This document shows positions 1 to 10,514 of a stretch of DNA of 64,000 nucleotides, piece after piece. The notes beneath the pieces are model-generated. The model had not been told where the DNA came from. It did not search any database and saw nothing but the letters and a program-made list of their open reading frames with translations. Origin of the DNA: Ciona intestinalis (taxonomy: Eukaryota > Chordata > Ascidiacea > Phlebobranchia > Cionidae); NCBI RefSeq assembly GCF_000224145.3, contig NC_020172.2, forward strand, positions 5,769,868 to 5,833,867, read 5' to 3'. The position numbers and the translations under genes were made by a program. The stretch's first letter is position 1. Every line of letters begins with the position of its first letter.

Positions 1-1070
1 AAATAAAACAAGATTTTTATCCAAAGTTATTCCAAATATTAGTTGAGCTTGTTTATCTGTCTGTATTTGTCTTCTGCGTGTTTACACACGTGATCTGTTT
101 AAAACAATTGTTGCAATATGACGTAACAATGCTTGTCTGTGACGACAAATAACGCGAGACGTCGCGTGTGATCAAGAATTTTATATTTTTGAAACTTTTT
201 ACAAAATATTTCGCCTTAAATCATTTGCAACCTAATTTGCATATCGGGTTCAAATTTTCCGCCCAATCTAATCTTGCTGCTTGATTGGTCAATTTATGAT
301 GTCACGTGTCGCATGACAATACATATTGTTCATCATCATTGATTCTCATCGTAAACCACCTGCTCCCACTCTCTCCTCTTTTTATTCTCTTTCATTCATC
401 TTACTCCTCCTGATTGCCGCTTACCGTTTAATGCCAATTATGACGTAATAAAGCCAGTGGAAATGAGCGCGTTCCCACGCCGCCCACCGTCGATTAGCAA
501 TGGCGTCCACCCGAGTTCCCGAACGCTGATTCGAACGCGAATCATCGGATTACACCTGATGTGACGTCATTAACGCGAGCGTGGGAAAACGAAAACGTGT
601 CTCCTTCAATTATGACGTAATAGACAGCGTATGTCGTGATATTACGTCACCATATGCATTATGACGTATGTATCGGTTAAAACAGATGACACGTGGTCGC
701 GATTTATTAAAAATCTGTTTGAAACACGCGAGGGAATTAATAGCAAAGAAAATAGTTTAATTCATTTAAGTTGCGCGGGTTTTATATTCAGTTTATTGCT
801 AGTTACGTTCATATTACGTAACATTGCTCCAGGTGTTACATCACAAACGTATTTATGTGATTTGGGCGGGAAATTTGAATGAATTTGTTAAAAATACAAA
901 GACGGCTGGTGATTCGCTGAAGCAGCTGCCACGTAGACAATGGCGTATATGACGTCATAAGTAACATACGGAGGTCGATATGTGGTTGGTTGGCAGCAGT
1001 AATTCGAGAATTTAACTTCTGTGACGTAACATAAGGGTTTATGTGATTCTTACGTAACAATATGTTCAAT
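1..1070. repeat. Left outer arm of the large inverted duplication
   Basis: This noncoding stretch is the reverse complement of 8370-9272 with only scattered differences, so the two form the outer arms of a palindrome that encloses both sulfotransferase genes. The left arm carries about 150 extra bases near 665-815 that the right arm lacks; the junction in the right arm lies between short ACGTA repeats, which fits a microhomology deletion there (inference). It contains many TGACGTCA and TGACGTAA words and a pyrimidine-rich tract near 360-410. I see no convincing coding sequence. The arm runs to the window edge, so it may extend further. Confidence 0.85.
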
Positions 1071-1185
1071 ATTATAGATCAAAGATTTTGACGTCATAAC
1101 ATGAAGTTATAGATGGAACGGTCGCCTCTGTTCCAGAGGTCCAAAAAGGGCAAAAATTACCCACATTACCCACAAAGTAACAAAC

Positions 1186-1380
1186 GAGGTAACTTGTAAG
1201 CAGGCACGAGGTGTATGAAACAGAACACCTGTGATAAAACGACGGTCGTTGCCCCGCCATGCGAGGATAAATAAATTATATACGTGGTAACTTGTAAGGA
1301 GGCACGAGGTGTATGAAACAGAACACCCGTGTATAACGACTGTTGTTGCCTCGCCATGCGAGAATAAATTGGTTACAACC
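1186..1380 (-). repeat. Two units of the 97-98 bp dispersed repeat (family C)
   Basis: Two tandem copies of a roughly 97 bp unit whose core reads, on the minus strand, TTATCCTCGCATGGCGG, then a GACAGTCGTTATAAC-like block and ACACCTCGTGCC. The same unit recurs at 8048-8260, 44770-45460 and 50515-50705. Short reading frames here come from the repeat and are not genes. Confidence 0.8.
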
Positions 1381-1590
1381 CTTTATTTGCTTTTAACTCA
1401 TGTTTACTGCAGCACTTTAAACATTGTTAAAATCAAACAAAACCATTACAACCAAACCGCTCCAGAACTCAGTCACAGCAACCCTACTTAGTCGAATATT
1501 AACTGAACGAAATGCAAAGCAAGGCAAGCAGGTTTACGGTATGCTAGCATTGACAGAAAGAGCCAAGATTCGTAGTAAGGTAGTGTAGCC

Positions 1591-1950
1591 TATATGCTAA
1601 CGTATGGTAGTGTATATGCTAACGTATGGTAGTGTATATGCTAACGTATGGTAGTGTATATGCTAACGTATGGTAGTGTATATGCTAACGTATGGTAGTG
1701 TATATGCTAACGTATGGTAGTGTATATGCTAACGTATGGTAGTGTATATGCTAACGTATGGTAGTGTATATGCTAACGTATGGTAGTGTATATGCTAACG
1801 TATGGTAGTGTATATGCTAACGTATGGTAGTGTATATGCTAACGTATGGTAGTGTATATGCTAACGTATGGTAGTGTATATGCTAACGTATGGTAGTGTA
1901 TATGCTAACGTATGGTAGTGTATATGCTAACGTATGGTAGTGTATATGCT
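1591..1950. repeat. 22 bp minisatellite, 16 identical units
   Basis: Sixteen perfect copies of a 22 bp unit (TATATGCTAACGTATGGTAG then TG) at 1591-1942, followed by a partial copy. There are no mismatches between whole units, which suggests very recent expansion or homogenisation. It sits in the left half of the palindrome and has no counterpart in the right half, so it arose after the duplication. Confidence 0.95.
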
Positions 1951-2089
1951 ATAACCTATGGCATAATGGTATTTAATTTTTGAAATGTTGTTTAATACGT
2001 CATTCCTGTGACGTAACAATGTTGTTTAATACGTCATTATATTGTTATGGAAATAATGTTATAACTGTTATAAATTTTAATTATCTCTT

Positions 2090-2230
2090 TGAATACGATA
2101 CCGAAGATCAAATTAATTAAAACAAAGAAAAGAGGGGAATTAGCAGCAAAACAAAAGTCGTTAAAAACACGCTATGTAAAAACTACTTGAGTAAAAGTGT
2201 CAAATTAAAGCGTGGTTGATAAACCCTTGA
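2090..2230 (-). repeat. Dispersed repeat, family B
   Basis: Copy of an interspersed element whose core on the minus strand reads TTTAACGAC(T)GT(C)GTTTTGCTGC, followed by a TTCTC...GTTTTAATTAATTTGATCTTCG block. Related copies lie near 13740, 31440, 31905, 33585, 34495, 38855, 39955, 42105, 49515, 51060, 53345 and 56230. No coding capacity is seen; probably a short nonautonomous transposon. Confidence 0.7.
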
Positions 2231-2369
2231 ACTTAAATATAAATAAACAAGAGAATTGTTATTGTTTGGATGATTTATAAAACAAACACATTATAGTAGG
2301 AAAAATAGGTAGTTGATTCCTGGATAGTTACGTCATATTACAAAACAAAGACCAACCGTTAGAACTAGA

Positions 2370-4041
2370 ATGAGCGGTAAGTTTAAATGATGACGTAATA
2401 ATCGCGTATTCGATTTTTTAAATTTTGACCATGACGTAGGGAATCTAACAGAAAGTATGATAATGGATGTCACAAGCTACTTGCCAGAGAGCGAGCGACC
2501 GGATATGACGTCATTAATAGAATATTTTAACAATGCATCTCTTAACCCGGAAGTGAAACTATGGAAAGAGTTTCGATTTTGGCCGCGGTTTAATCCCGAA
2601 ACCGNCAGATTCGCGTACGAGGATATGACGTATAAGGATAGTGACGTCATTGTGGCGTCATTCGCAAAAACAGNNNNNNNNNNNNNNNNNNNNNNNNNNN
2701 NNNNNNNNNNNNNNNNNNNNNNNTATTACGTCACACAGGTACAACTTGGATACGTATGATAGTGCACCACCTAGTGTACGACAGCGACCCCATGCGGATG
2801 GAAATTAGTTCAAAGATGAACATGCCTTTCAGTTACCTTGAAACCGGGATTCGTATGTTTCGATAAACGCAACAAAATAACCTCGATTTTCACTTTTACT
2901 TTGCACCCCAGCGTTAAAGTTTCAAGTCGTGAATAAACTTCCCTTGCCACGGAGGGTGTTTGGGACGCATCTGAACGCACAACTTGTCAATTTAAACAAG
3001 ATCAAGAAATCTGGGGCAAAGGTGAACTTTGTGACGTCATGCTTACGTCATCATTACATCATGTTGTGCAGGTGATCTACTGCATACGTAACCCGAAAGA
3101 TCAAGCAGTATCGTGGTACCACATGTATCAGAATTACCCGTTTCGTGACCACCCGAACTTCAAACACTTTTGTCCAAAATCTTGGGATGAATTTTTCAAA
3201 CTTTATACCTCCGGTAGGTGGCGCTCTTTAAATATTTTAAAAACAGTAATTTCAGTATTTTATATTTGATTTGCATAATTCTCATAACTTTTTGTTTTGT
3301 CATATTGTTTTAAGAATATTGAATCGTTGTATTATTACGTCACAGGCAAACAGCCATTGTGCACACGCGATGGCGAGTGGTATCCTGACCACGTGATGTC
3401 GTGGTACGAACACCGTGATGACGTCATGTTTGTTGTTTATGAAGAAATGAAACAGGTTATGACGTCATAAGCATAAATAATTGTCACAATCGCCAGTGTT
3501 TCCGATAAACTTTTTTTCACAGGATCCGGTGAAAGGAATTTTAGAAATCGCGAAGTTTCTAAATATTCAGGCAACACTGGGAAGAGCTCAACAAATTGCG
3601 GACATGACGTCATTTAACAAAATGGCGGCCGATATGAGCAAAAAACAATCGATAAAGAATTTCTTCAGAAAGGGTAGGAAAAAATATATTTTCGTTTTTT
3701 CTTTTAATGAATTTAGAATACATTTTGGGGTGATAGGCTACTCTGGCCTAAATTTTAGGTCCCATGGCGTGCCTCACTGCAGGACCTCACCCATATAGAT
3801 TAGAATGTGCATATATACAATGTTGGGGTAATGAGCCGCAACTCTGGTCTAAGCCCCCGGTGCCATGGCGTGCCCACCGTGTAGTACCTCGCCCGTATGG
3901 AATAACTTATATTATTTCTATGAAACAGGGAAGGTGGGAGATTGGAAGAATTATTTCAGTGATGACCAATCCAAAATAATGGACGGATTAATCCAAGAAA
4001 AACTTGGAAACACTGAAATTAAGTTTATATACGAACCGTGA
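2370..4041 (+). CDS. Cytosolic sulfotransferase, copy A (8 exons)
   Basis: Transfers sulfate from PAPS to hydroxyl or amino groups of small molecules in the cytosol; substrate cannot be told. Exons: 2370-2376, 2440-2673, 2739-2852, 2912-3021, 3072-3213, 3346-3455, 3523-3673, 3929-4041; all GT/AG phases close to give 326 residues, normal for the SULT family. The first coding exon is only ATGAGCG. Seen motifs: the 5'-phosphosulfate loop SFAKTGTTW split across exons 2 and 3; FGTHL with the likely catalytic His; IRNPKDQAVSWYH, with the 3'-phosphate Arg/Ser region; and the closing RKGKVGDWKNYF signature across exons 7 and 8. A 50-base gap lies in intron 2 and one N in exon 2. The last intron holds units of a 97 bp repeat. 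Its mirror copy at 5057-6589 has the same exon lengths. AATAAA near 4290 may be the poly(A) signal. Confidence 0.93.
2674..2723. other. Assembly gap (50 N)
   Basis: Fifty Ns inside intron 2 of sulfotransferase copy A. The exons on both sides are complete, so the coding sequence is not affected. Confidence 0.99.
3735..3905 (+). repeat. 97 bp repeat units (family D) in sulfotransferase intron
   Basis: About two diverged units with the words GGTCCCATGGCGTGCC and GGACCTCACCCATATAGA. This family forms a long array at 38948-39505. A single related unit sits at the mirror position in copy B (about 5205-5275), so at least one insertion predates the palindrome. Confidence 0.75.
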
Positions 4042-5056
4042 TATAAGTGAAACGTCACAATATAAGAAGGATTATATACGTCATAATGAAGACTTCAAAT
4101 ATTTTTGCGATTAGAAACTTTGTATTATGACGTATTTATCTATATTCTTCATAATTCAACATATTGTTACGTAACAATCACAATTGTTTACCTGTTGTAT
4201 TGTATTATTCCATTACAAATGTTTCGTCATAACCTTTCATTTAACGACATTGTTACGTCATAGTATTGTAGCGGTTTCATCTATGTAGAAATAAACGACC
4301 TCACTAACTCAACACATAAGCTGCACTGGTGTATTCTTAAGAAGAGAATTTGTGAAACCACGCAATTAACCAATCAACGGCACCACACAAAACACAGGAA
4401 TGTTATAATGTGGAAAACGAAGGAATGCGCCAACAATGGTGATTAGTATACGCTTTGTAACTTAATATATAGTAGGGTGGGGGAAGATGGGACACCTTTG
4501 TATTCTATTTTCTTGTCCTATTTGGTAGTAAACAAAGAACATTCAAAGAATTATAAAACCGTATCCTCACGACTCCCATAGACCGTTGTTAATTGTTCAA
4601 AACACGATCAAGGTATTTGGATATTATGTGCTAAAGCAGTCCCTTCTTCCCCCACCTTATTAGATAATTGACACACACTGTATTAACACGAACATTAAAC
4701 AAATCAGCTCTGAATAAAACAAGTATGTTTTGCAAAATATTCTATAACAGTATAATACTAGATGTGTATTATGAAGAAATTAAACCCAACACATTGGGTT
4801 ATGACGTCAAAAGGTATTTATGATTGCTTCACACGTCACAATAATGCATGACATTATTACCACGTGATAAAATATTTAAATTTGCCGCACTTTTTATATA
4901 AGGTTTGTTTGGTATTACGTAACAATAGTGATTGTGACGACATAATCTAAATAATAGAATCGACATAACAAGCATTGTTACGTAACAGTATAAAACTGAT
5001 CACAATGTAAAAGTAATAATTGCTAATTGTTAGACCAGAAAATCTTGTTTATTACG
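4042..5056. other. Spacer between the convergent sulfotransferase genes
   Basis: This is the centre of the palindrome. It holds the two 3' flanks, one TAGTAGGG foldback element (4469-4664), and several TGACGTCA/TTACGTAA words. I see no gene. The two flanks are not mirror images over most of the kilobase, so the centre has been rearranged or was never duplicated. Confidence 0.6.
4469..4664. mobile_element. TAGTAGGG foldback MITE (about 200 bp)
   Basis: Copy of a very common short element. It opens TAGTAGGGTGGGGGAAGATG, continues with GGGACACC, and closes with the inverted form (a ...CCCACC..TA end). Internal words such as GTAAACAAAGAACATTCAAA and GACCGTTGTTAATTGTT are shared by all copies. 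It is noncoding and therefore nonautonomous. Confidence 0.85.
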
Positions 5057-6589
5057 TCACAATTCGTATATGAATCTAATTTCAGTGTTTCCAAGTTTTT
5101 CTTGGATTAATTCGTCCATGATTTTGGATTGGTCATCACTGAAATAATTCTTCCAATCTCCCACCTCCCCTGTTTCATAGAAATAATATAAACTATTCTA
5201 TAAGGGTGAGGTACTACAGTGAGGCAAGCCATGGGACCTGGGGTTTAGACCAAAGTTGGCCCATTACCCATATTAAATATATGAAGTTAATTAGAAAAAC
5301 TTTTTTTACCCTTTCTAAAAAAATTCTTTATTGGATGACCTTTCTTCAAATTAGCGGCCATGTTGTTGAATGACGTCATATCCGCAATTTGTTGAGCTCT
5401 TCCCAGTGTTGCCGGAATATTTAGAAACTTCGCGATTTCTAAAATTCCTTTCACCGGATTCTGTGAAAAAAAAGTTTATCGGGAACACTGGCGATTGTGA
5501 CAATTATTTATGCTTATGACGTCATAACCTGTTTTATTTCTTCATAAACAACAAACATGACGTCATCACGGTGTTCGTACCACGACATCACGTGGTCAGG
5601 ATACCACTCGCCATCGCGTGTGCACAATGGCTGTTTGCCTGTGACGTAATAATACAACGATTCAATATTCTTAAAACAATATGACAAAACAAAAAGTTAT
5701 GAGAATTATGCAAATCAAATATAAAATACTGAACTTACTGTTTTTAAAACATTTAAAGTGCGCCACCTACCGGAGGTATAAAGTTTGAAAAATTCATCCC
5801 AAGATTTTGGACAAAAGTGTTTGAAGTTCGGGTGGTCACGAAACGGGTAATTCTGATACATGTGGTACCACGATACTGCTTGATCTTTCGGGTTACGTAT
5901 GCAGTAGATCACCTGCACAACTTGATGTAATGATGACGAAAGCATGACGTCACAAAGTTCACCTTTGCCCCAGATTTCTTGATCTTGTTTAAATTGACAA
6001 GTTGTGCGTTAAGATGCGTCCCAAACACCCTCCGTGGCAAGGGAAGTTTATTCACGACTTGAAACTTTAACGCTGGGGTGCAAAGTAAAAGTGAAAATCG
6101 AGGTTATTTTGTTGCGTTTATCGAAACATACGAATCCCGGTTTCAAGGTAACTGAAAGGCATGTTCATCTTTGAACTAATTTCCATCCGCATGGGGTCGC
6201 TGTCGTACACTAGGTGGTGCACTATCATACGTATCCAAGTTGTACCTGTGTGACGTAATATATACTTATTTTACACAAGTCAGTATTTGAGTTACCTGTT
6301 TTTGCGAATGACGCCACAATGACGTCACTATCCTTATACGTCATATCCTCGTACGCGAATTTGGCGGTTTCGGGATTAAACCGCGGCCAAAATCGAAATC
6401 CCTTCCATAGTTTCACTTCCGGGTTGAGACTTCCATTTTTGAAATATTCTATTAATGACGTCATATCTGGTCGCTCGCTCTCTTGCAAGTAGCTTGTGAC
6501 GTCATTGATGATATTTTCTTCCGGGTTCCCTACGTCATCAAAAAGTTGTAATAATTGTAAAAGTCTGTCGTTTCAATCTTACCGCTCAT
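5057..6589 (-). CDS. Cytosolic sulfotransferase, copy B (8 exons)
   Basis: Mirror-image paralogue of copy A, reading toward it, with the same role: PAPS-dependent sulfation of an unknown small molecule. Exons on the minus strand: 6583-6589, 6296-6529, 6132-6245, 5963-6072, 5771-5912, 5529-5638, 5310-5460, 5057-5169; every exon has exactly the length of its partner, giving 326 residues. The P-loop AKTGTTW, the FGTHL His and GEVGDWKNYF are all present, so both copies look functional. Differences from copy A cluster at the ends (N-terminal NPEEN against NLTES; MAANLKKGHP against MAADMSKKQS; final YEL against YEP), while exons 5 and 6 and the intron between them are nearly identical. That pattern suggests gene conversion across the middle of the gene (inference). 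Confidence 0.93.
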
Positions 6590-6998
6590 TTCAGCTCTAT
6601 GCCGACTAACTTCCTGTATTGTGACGCAACAATAACAATCTACAATCAACCTTTACAACCAAGATTGTTGTGCTTCGTCACTAGCTGTATAAGTAATCAC
6701 TATATCGTCGTATTCTAGCTTGTCCTTGAAAGATTGTGTTTGGAAATAGAAGCTTTTTACACCTGCAAACCTTGCATACTTGCGTTATGTTGTTGCCAAA
6801 TAACCTAGTATGCGACTAACTGAGCACGGAGGCCGTCGGTGGAGTGCGTGCTATAAGCGCTGCAGTTGTAAAGTGCATTGGAGCGTAGCAAAGCTTTTGT
6901 TTGTTTTGAACAATGTTTACAAAGTTGTGCAGAAGGGACAATTGGAACAATCGTTTGTCTGAGAATATTCGCCAGCAAAGTTGCATACATAGAAACTT
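6590..6998. other. Upstream region of sulfotransferase copy B
   Basis: Noncoding. It should hold the promoter of copy B but shows no clear TATA box. It does not match the corresponding region upstream of copy A, where the 22 bp minisatellite and a family B repeat lie instead. Confidence 0.5.
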
Positions 6999-8047
6999 GG
7001 GTAATCCTTTAGCTGGTGGCCAACTGAAATTTTGGTTTCAAAATGTTCTATAGCCCTCACTGATACCTGCTGTCTACATTTTTTTTTTTTCAAAAAACCC
7101 GGGCGTTTGTGTCGAAAATAACCTTTGAAAATGTGCGAAATCGTGGTGCGTCACCGTATTTTCCACACCAGCCGTTATGAATTAAACCAAGGTTGGATTA
7201 TTACGTCATAGAATGCGTATTGTTACATTTGATTCCTACGTTAAAGGGCCTAAACACACCCCACGTCACTTTTATTTTTTATGGTAAATTCATAAAGCGA
7301 CCGTTTTATTGATTCCAAAAATACTTTGCTTATTAAAATTGGTCCAGTATAGGCGGAGATATTCGTCCTCAAACAGTGATCTCTAGCGCTATCTTTTTTT
7401 TACTACGAGCTCCGTGATTGTGACATAGGAACGTACTAGTCACGTGACTGATTCATTCGTAAAAGCGAAACCTGCGTTTTTTTTGTGCTTTTTGCGTTTT
7501 TTTTGTTCTCTCGTTTTTCGCTGAAAACACTGCCTCTCGCCTTTCTGAATGAGAGCGGCCACGCTTCAACAATTTTGTCACGTGGGTAGTACACTTCTCA
7601 ATTTTTTTCGCCACGCAACTTTCAAATCAGTTTTTTGAATTTCACGGTGTTTGAGCTGGAATATCTTTGGTTATACAGAACCGATTAAAACAAGTAAGGT
7701 GTCGTTGGAATTAGAAAAACACACTCTATCGATTAAAGCGAAGTACATTTGGGGTGTGTTTAGGCCCTTTAAAACAGTGGGGAAAAAACAAGGCTATAAC
7801 GTCCCGTAACTTATATAATATACCACTATTGTGACGTAACAGACCGCGATTGTGACGTAATAAATCGTTAACCTTACGCAAATCAGACGAATCACGGTGA
7901 CGAAGCATGTTTTCGCGCATTTTCAAAGTTAATTTTTGACACGAACGCCCGACTTTTTTTAAAAAAATGTAGACAGCAGGTATCAGTGAGGGCTATAGAA
8001 CATTTTAAAACCAAAATTTCAGGTGGCCACCAGCTAAAGGATTACCG
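6999..8047. mobile_element. Foldback DNA transposon with long inverted ends
   Basis: Long terminal inverted repeats of roughly 150 bp: the left end opens GGGTAATCCTTTAGCTGGTG and the right end closes with the reverse complement (first base differs). AACTT lies directly outside both ends (6994-6998 and 8048-8052) and is the likely 5 bp target duplication. There is no transposase frame, so it is nonautonomous. A second element (7245-7768) is inserted in its middle. It is absent from the mirror arm, so it arrived after the inverted duplication. Confidence 0.85.
7245..7768. mobile_element. piggyBac-type MITE nested in the foldback element
   Basis: About 524 bp with perfect terminal inverted repeats AGGGCCTAAACACACCCCA, each bordered outside by TTAA (7241-7244 and 7769-7772). 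A TTAA target duplication is the hallmark of piggyBac-class elements (established). No transposase is encoded. It lies inside the 6999-8047 element and is therefore the younger of the two. Confidence 0.8.
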
Positions 8048-8260
8048 AACTTGTAAGCGGGCTCGAGGTGTATGAAACAGAACACCCGTGTTATAACTAC
8101 TGTCGTTGCCCCGCCATGCGAGAATAAATAAGTTACATACGTGGTAACTTGTAAGCGGGCACGGGGTGTATGGAACAGAACACCCGTGTAATAACGACTG
8201 TAGTTGCCCCGCCATGCGAGGATAAATAAGTTACATACGTGGTAACTTGTAAGTGAGCAT
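8048..8260 (-). repeat. Two units of the 97-98 bp repeat (family C)
   Basis: Two tandem units beginning right at the right border of the foldback transposon, with the same core as 1186-1380 and 44770-45460 but on the minus strand. The insertion site of the transposon (AACTT in AACTTGTAAGC) is itself a conserved part of this repeat, so the transposon landed in a family C unit. Confidence 0.8.
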
Positions 8261-8369
8261 GAACAAATTTGTTATACCTATAGCATTGGCCTATTTACCT
8301 TCAATATTAACTATAAAGAACACCATTATGTTTGACTAGGACACATAATTGAACACATATGGTTACGTA

Positions 8370-9272
8370 AGAATCACATTAACCCATATGTTACGTCACA
8401 GAAGTTAAATTCCCGAATTACTGCTGCCAACCAACCACATATCGACCTCCGTATGTTACTTATGACGTCATACACGCCATTGTCTACGTGGCAGCTGCTT
8501 CAGCGAATCACCAGCCGTCTTTGTATTTTTAACAAATTCATTCAAATTTCCCGCCCGAATCGCATAAATACGTTTGTGATGTAACACCTGGAGCAATGTT
8601 ACATACGTCATAATGCATATGGTGACGTAATATCACGACATACGCTGTCTATTACGTCATAATTGAAGGAGACACGCTTTCGTTTTCCCACGCTCGCGTT
8701 AATGACGTCACATCAGGTGTAATCCGATGATTCGCGTTCGAATCAGCGTTCGGGAACTCGGGTGGACGCCATTGCTAATCGACGGTGGGCGGCGTGGGAA
8801 CGCGCTCATTTCCACTGGCTTTATTACGTCATAATTGGCATTAAACGGTAAGCGGCAATCAGGAGGAGTGAGATAAATGAAAGAGAATAAAAAGAGGAGA
8901 GAGTGGGAGCAGGTGGTTTACGATGAGAATCAATGATGACGAAACAATATGTATTGTCATGCGACACGTGACATCATAAATTGACCAATCAAGCAGCAAG
9001 ATTAGATTGGGCGGAAAATTTGAACCCGATATGCAAATTAGGTTGCAAATAATTTGAGGCGAAATATTTTATAAAAAGTTTCAAAAATATAAAATTCTTG
9101 ATCGCACGCGACGTCTCGCGTTTTCTGTCGTCACAGACAAGCATTGTTACGTCATATTGCAACAATTGTTTTAAACAGATCACGTGTGTAAACACGCAGA
9201 AGACAAATACAGACAGATAAACAAGCTCAACTAATATTTGGAATAACTTTGGATCAAAATCTTGTTTTATTT
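8370..9272. repeat. Right outer arm of the inverted duplication; Id gene upstream region
   Basis: Reverse complement of 1-1070 apart from the extra 150 bp of the left arm. It ends about 230 bp before the first Id gene, so it is part of that gene's 5' flank. It is rich in TGACGTCA-type words and has a purine-rich tract near 8860-8910. No gene is seen. Confidence 0.85.
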
Positions 9273-9424
9273 TCCTTCTCTGTTTCGAGCGTTCATTGTT
9301 ATGTCATCGCAGCTGGAAAATGATATGACGTCACAATAAGAACGCGATTCTTTTGTTTGTTTGATTATTTCGTCTGGAACTGATTAAGCGGCTTCTGGCA
9401 GTCGAGAAGAAAAAAGCAATCGAC

Positions 9425-9431
9425 TATAAAA
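9425..9431 (+). promoter_or_regulatory. TATA box of Id gene 1
   Basis: TATAAAA about 75 bases before the start codon at 9505. The two other Id genes in the window have a TATA element at a similar distance. Confidence 0.6.
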
Positions 9432-9504
9432 CGTCATACACTGCTCTGTGTCGTCACAAACGTTTGAGCATTCTAATAATTGAGAGAATTCTAGAATCAG
9501 CAAA

Positions 9505-9798
9505 ATGGTTAAAGTTGTTCGAAAATCATCAAAGTTGTCGGCTCGACAAAATTTGAAAAGTTTGGCGGCAAAGTCGATCTCGATTTCCCGCGAAGGAAAA
9601 GTAGAGGAGCCGATCGTTGACGAACTTCTGCGGAAATTAAAAGCGGCAGTTCCAGCTGTAAACGGAAGTAGTGAAGTGACGTCATTGGAGATAATCCAAC
9701 ACGCGATATTTTATATCCACGATCTATGGTCGACATTGAGTGACGAAGATATGACGTCATATCCTGTTATACACCAGACAAGGTTGCAAGCAGTTTGA
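9505..9798 (+). CDS. Id-family helix-loop-helix protein 1
   Basis: Single exon, 97 residues, starting MVKVV. Id proteins lack a basic DNA-binding region and tie up bHLH activators such as E-proteins in the nucleus. The helix-loop-helix spans about residues 37-75: helix 1 around DELLRKLKAAVP, a short loop, then helix 2 EVTSLEIIQHAIFYIHDLW, matching the Id pattern KVEILQHVIDYIRDLQ. The region before helix 1 has scattered Lys/Arg but no bHLH-type ERxRR block, supporting Id over an activating bHLH. Helix 2 begins with codons made by a TGACGTCA word (VTS), and a second such word codes MTS near the C-terminus. A TATA box lies at 9425 and AATAAA at 10047-10052. Divergent; orthology to a particular vertebrate Id gene cannot be assigned. 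Confidence 0.85.
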   Translation: MVKVVRKSSKLSARQNLKSLAAKSISISREGKVEEPIVDELLRKLKAAVPAVNGSSEVTSLEIIQHAIFYIHDLWSTLSDEDMTSYPVIHQTRLQAV

Positions 9799-10258
9799 GA
9801 TGGATACCTTTACTTCATGAGAGGATCAAGTCCGGGGAACCACCCATGTGGTTGACGTCATCAAATTCCAGATCACTTAATTGTGACGAAAGAGTTGGTT
9901 CTGTGACGTAGAAGGTAACGTGGAACAATAGAAACAAGAAAAGGCGCAAAACAACGAAGAGTTAAAAAATGAAAAAAAACGTTTTATTGTATGTTTTAAA
10001 CCAAAGTAACGATGGTATATCGTATTGTACGTAATACAAAAACTATAATAAAAGATTCGAGGTTTTTCTATTAAGAGGTGTACTGAAATGGCAATACTGC
10101 ATTTAGGAACTTGTGAATATAATATTCAAGGTTATTTAGACTCTCTACTTTCTACAGACTCTACAGTGCTCAAAACATGAAAGATAAAATAAATTTCTGC
10201 AATAACTAGGTATATGCCAAAGTTTAGGTTTAAAAAAATCAATTGAAAGTAAAAGCCG

Positions 10259-10331
10259 CGCCCGATAAGGGACTTGAACCCTTGACCGTTGGATTAAAAG
10301 TCCAACGCTCTACCGGCTGAGCTAACCGGGC
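10259..10331 (-). tRNA. tRNA-Lys (anticodon TTT)
   Basis: 73 nt cloverleaf on the minus strand: acceptor stem GCCCGGT/ATCGGGC with one G-T pair, D-arm TAGCTCAGCCGGTAGAGC, anticodon loop CTTTTAA, T-arm GGGTTCAAGTCCC and G at position 73. No intron. First of three minus-strand tRNA-Lys genes spaced about 255 bp apart. Confidence 0.95.
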
Positions 10332-10514
10332 TCGCATCTGTCTCGCTCAAACATAAGGATATATTACGCGCTGCGAAGCCGGCAGCAAAATCGTTTATCA
10401 TTGTATACCAAAGTTATCTAATATGTTGAAAATTTGAACAGGCGACATTTAACTTGATTTAAAAAATGTGCAGAAGCATTCCATCTGAAACATTTAATAT
10501 TGAATTAAAAAGAC

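Noticed and set aside
1-9272. Assembly artefact as an explanation for the palindrome
   Set aside because: The arms differ by independent insertions and by coding changes in the two sulfotransferases, which an artefactual duplication would not show.
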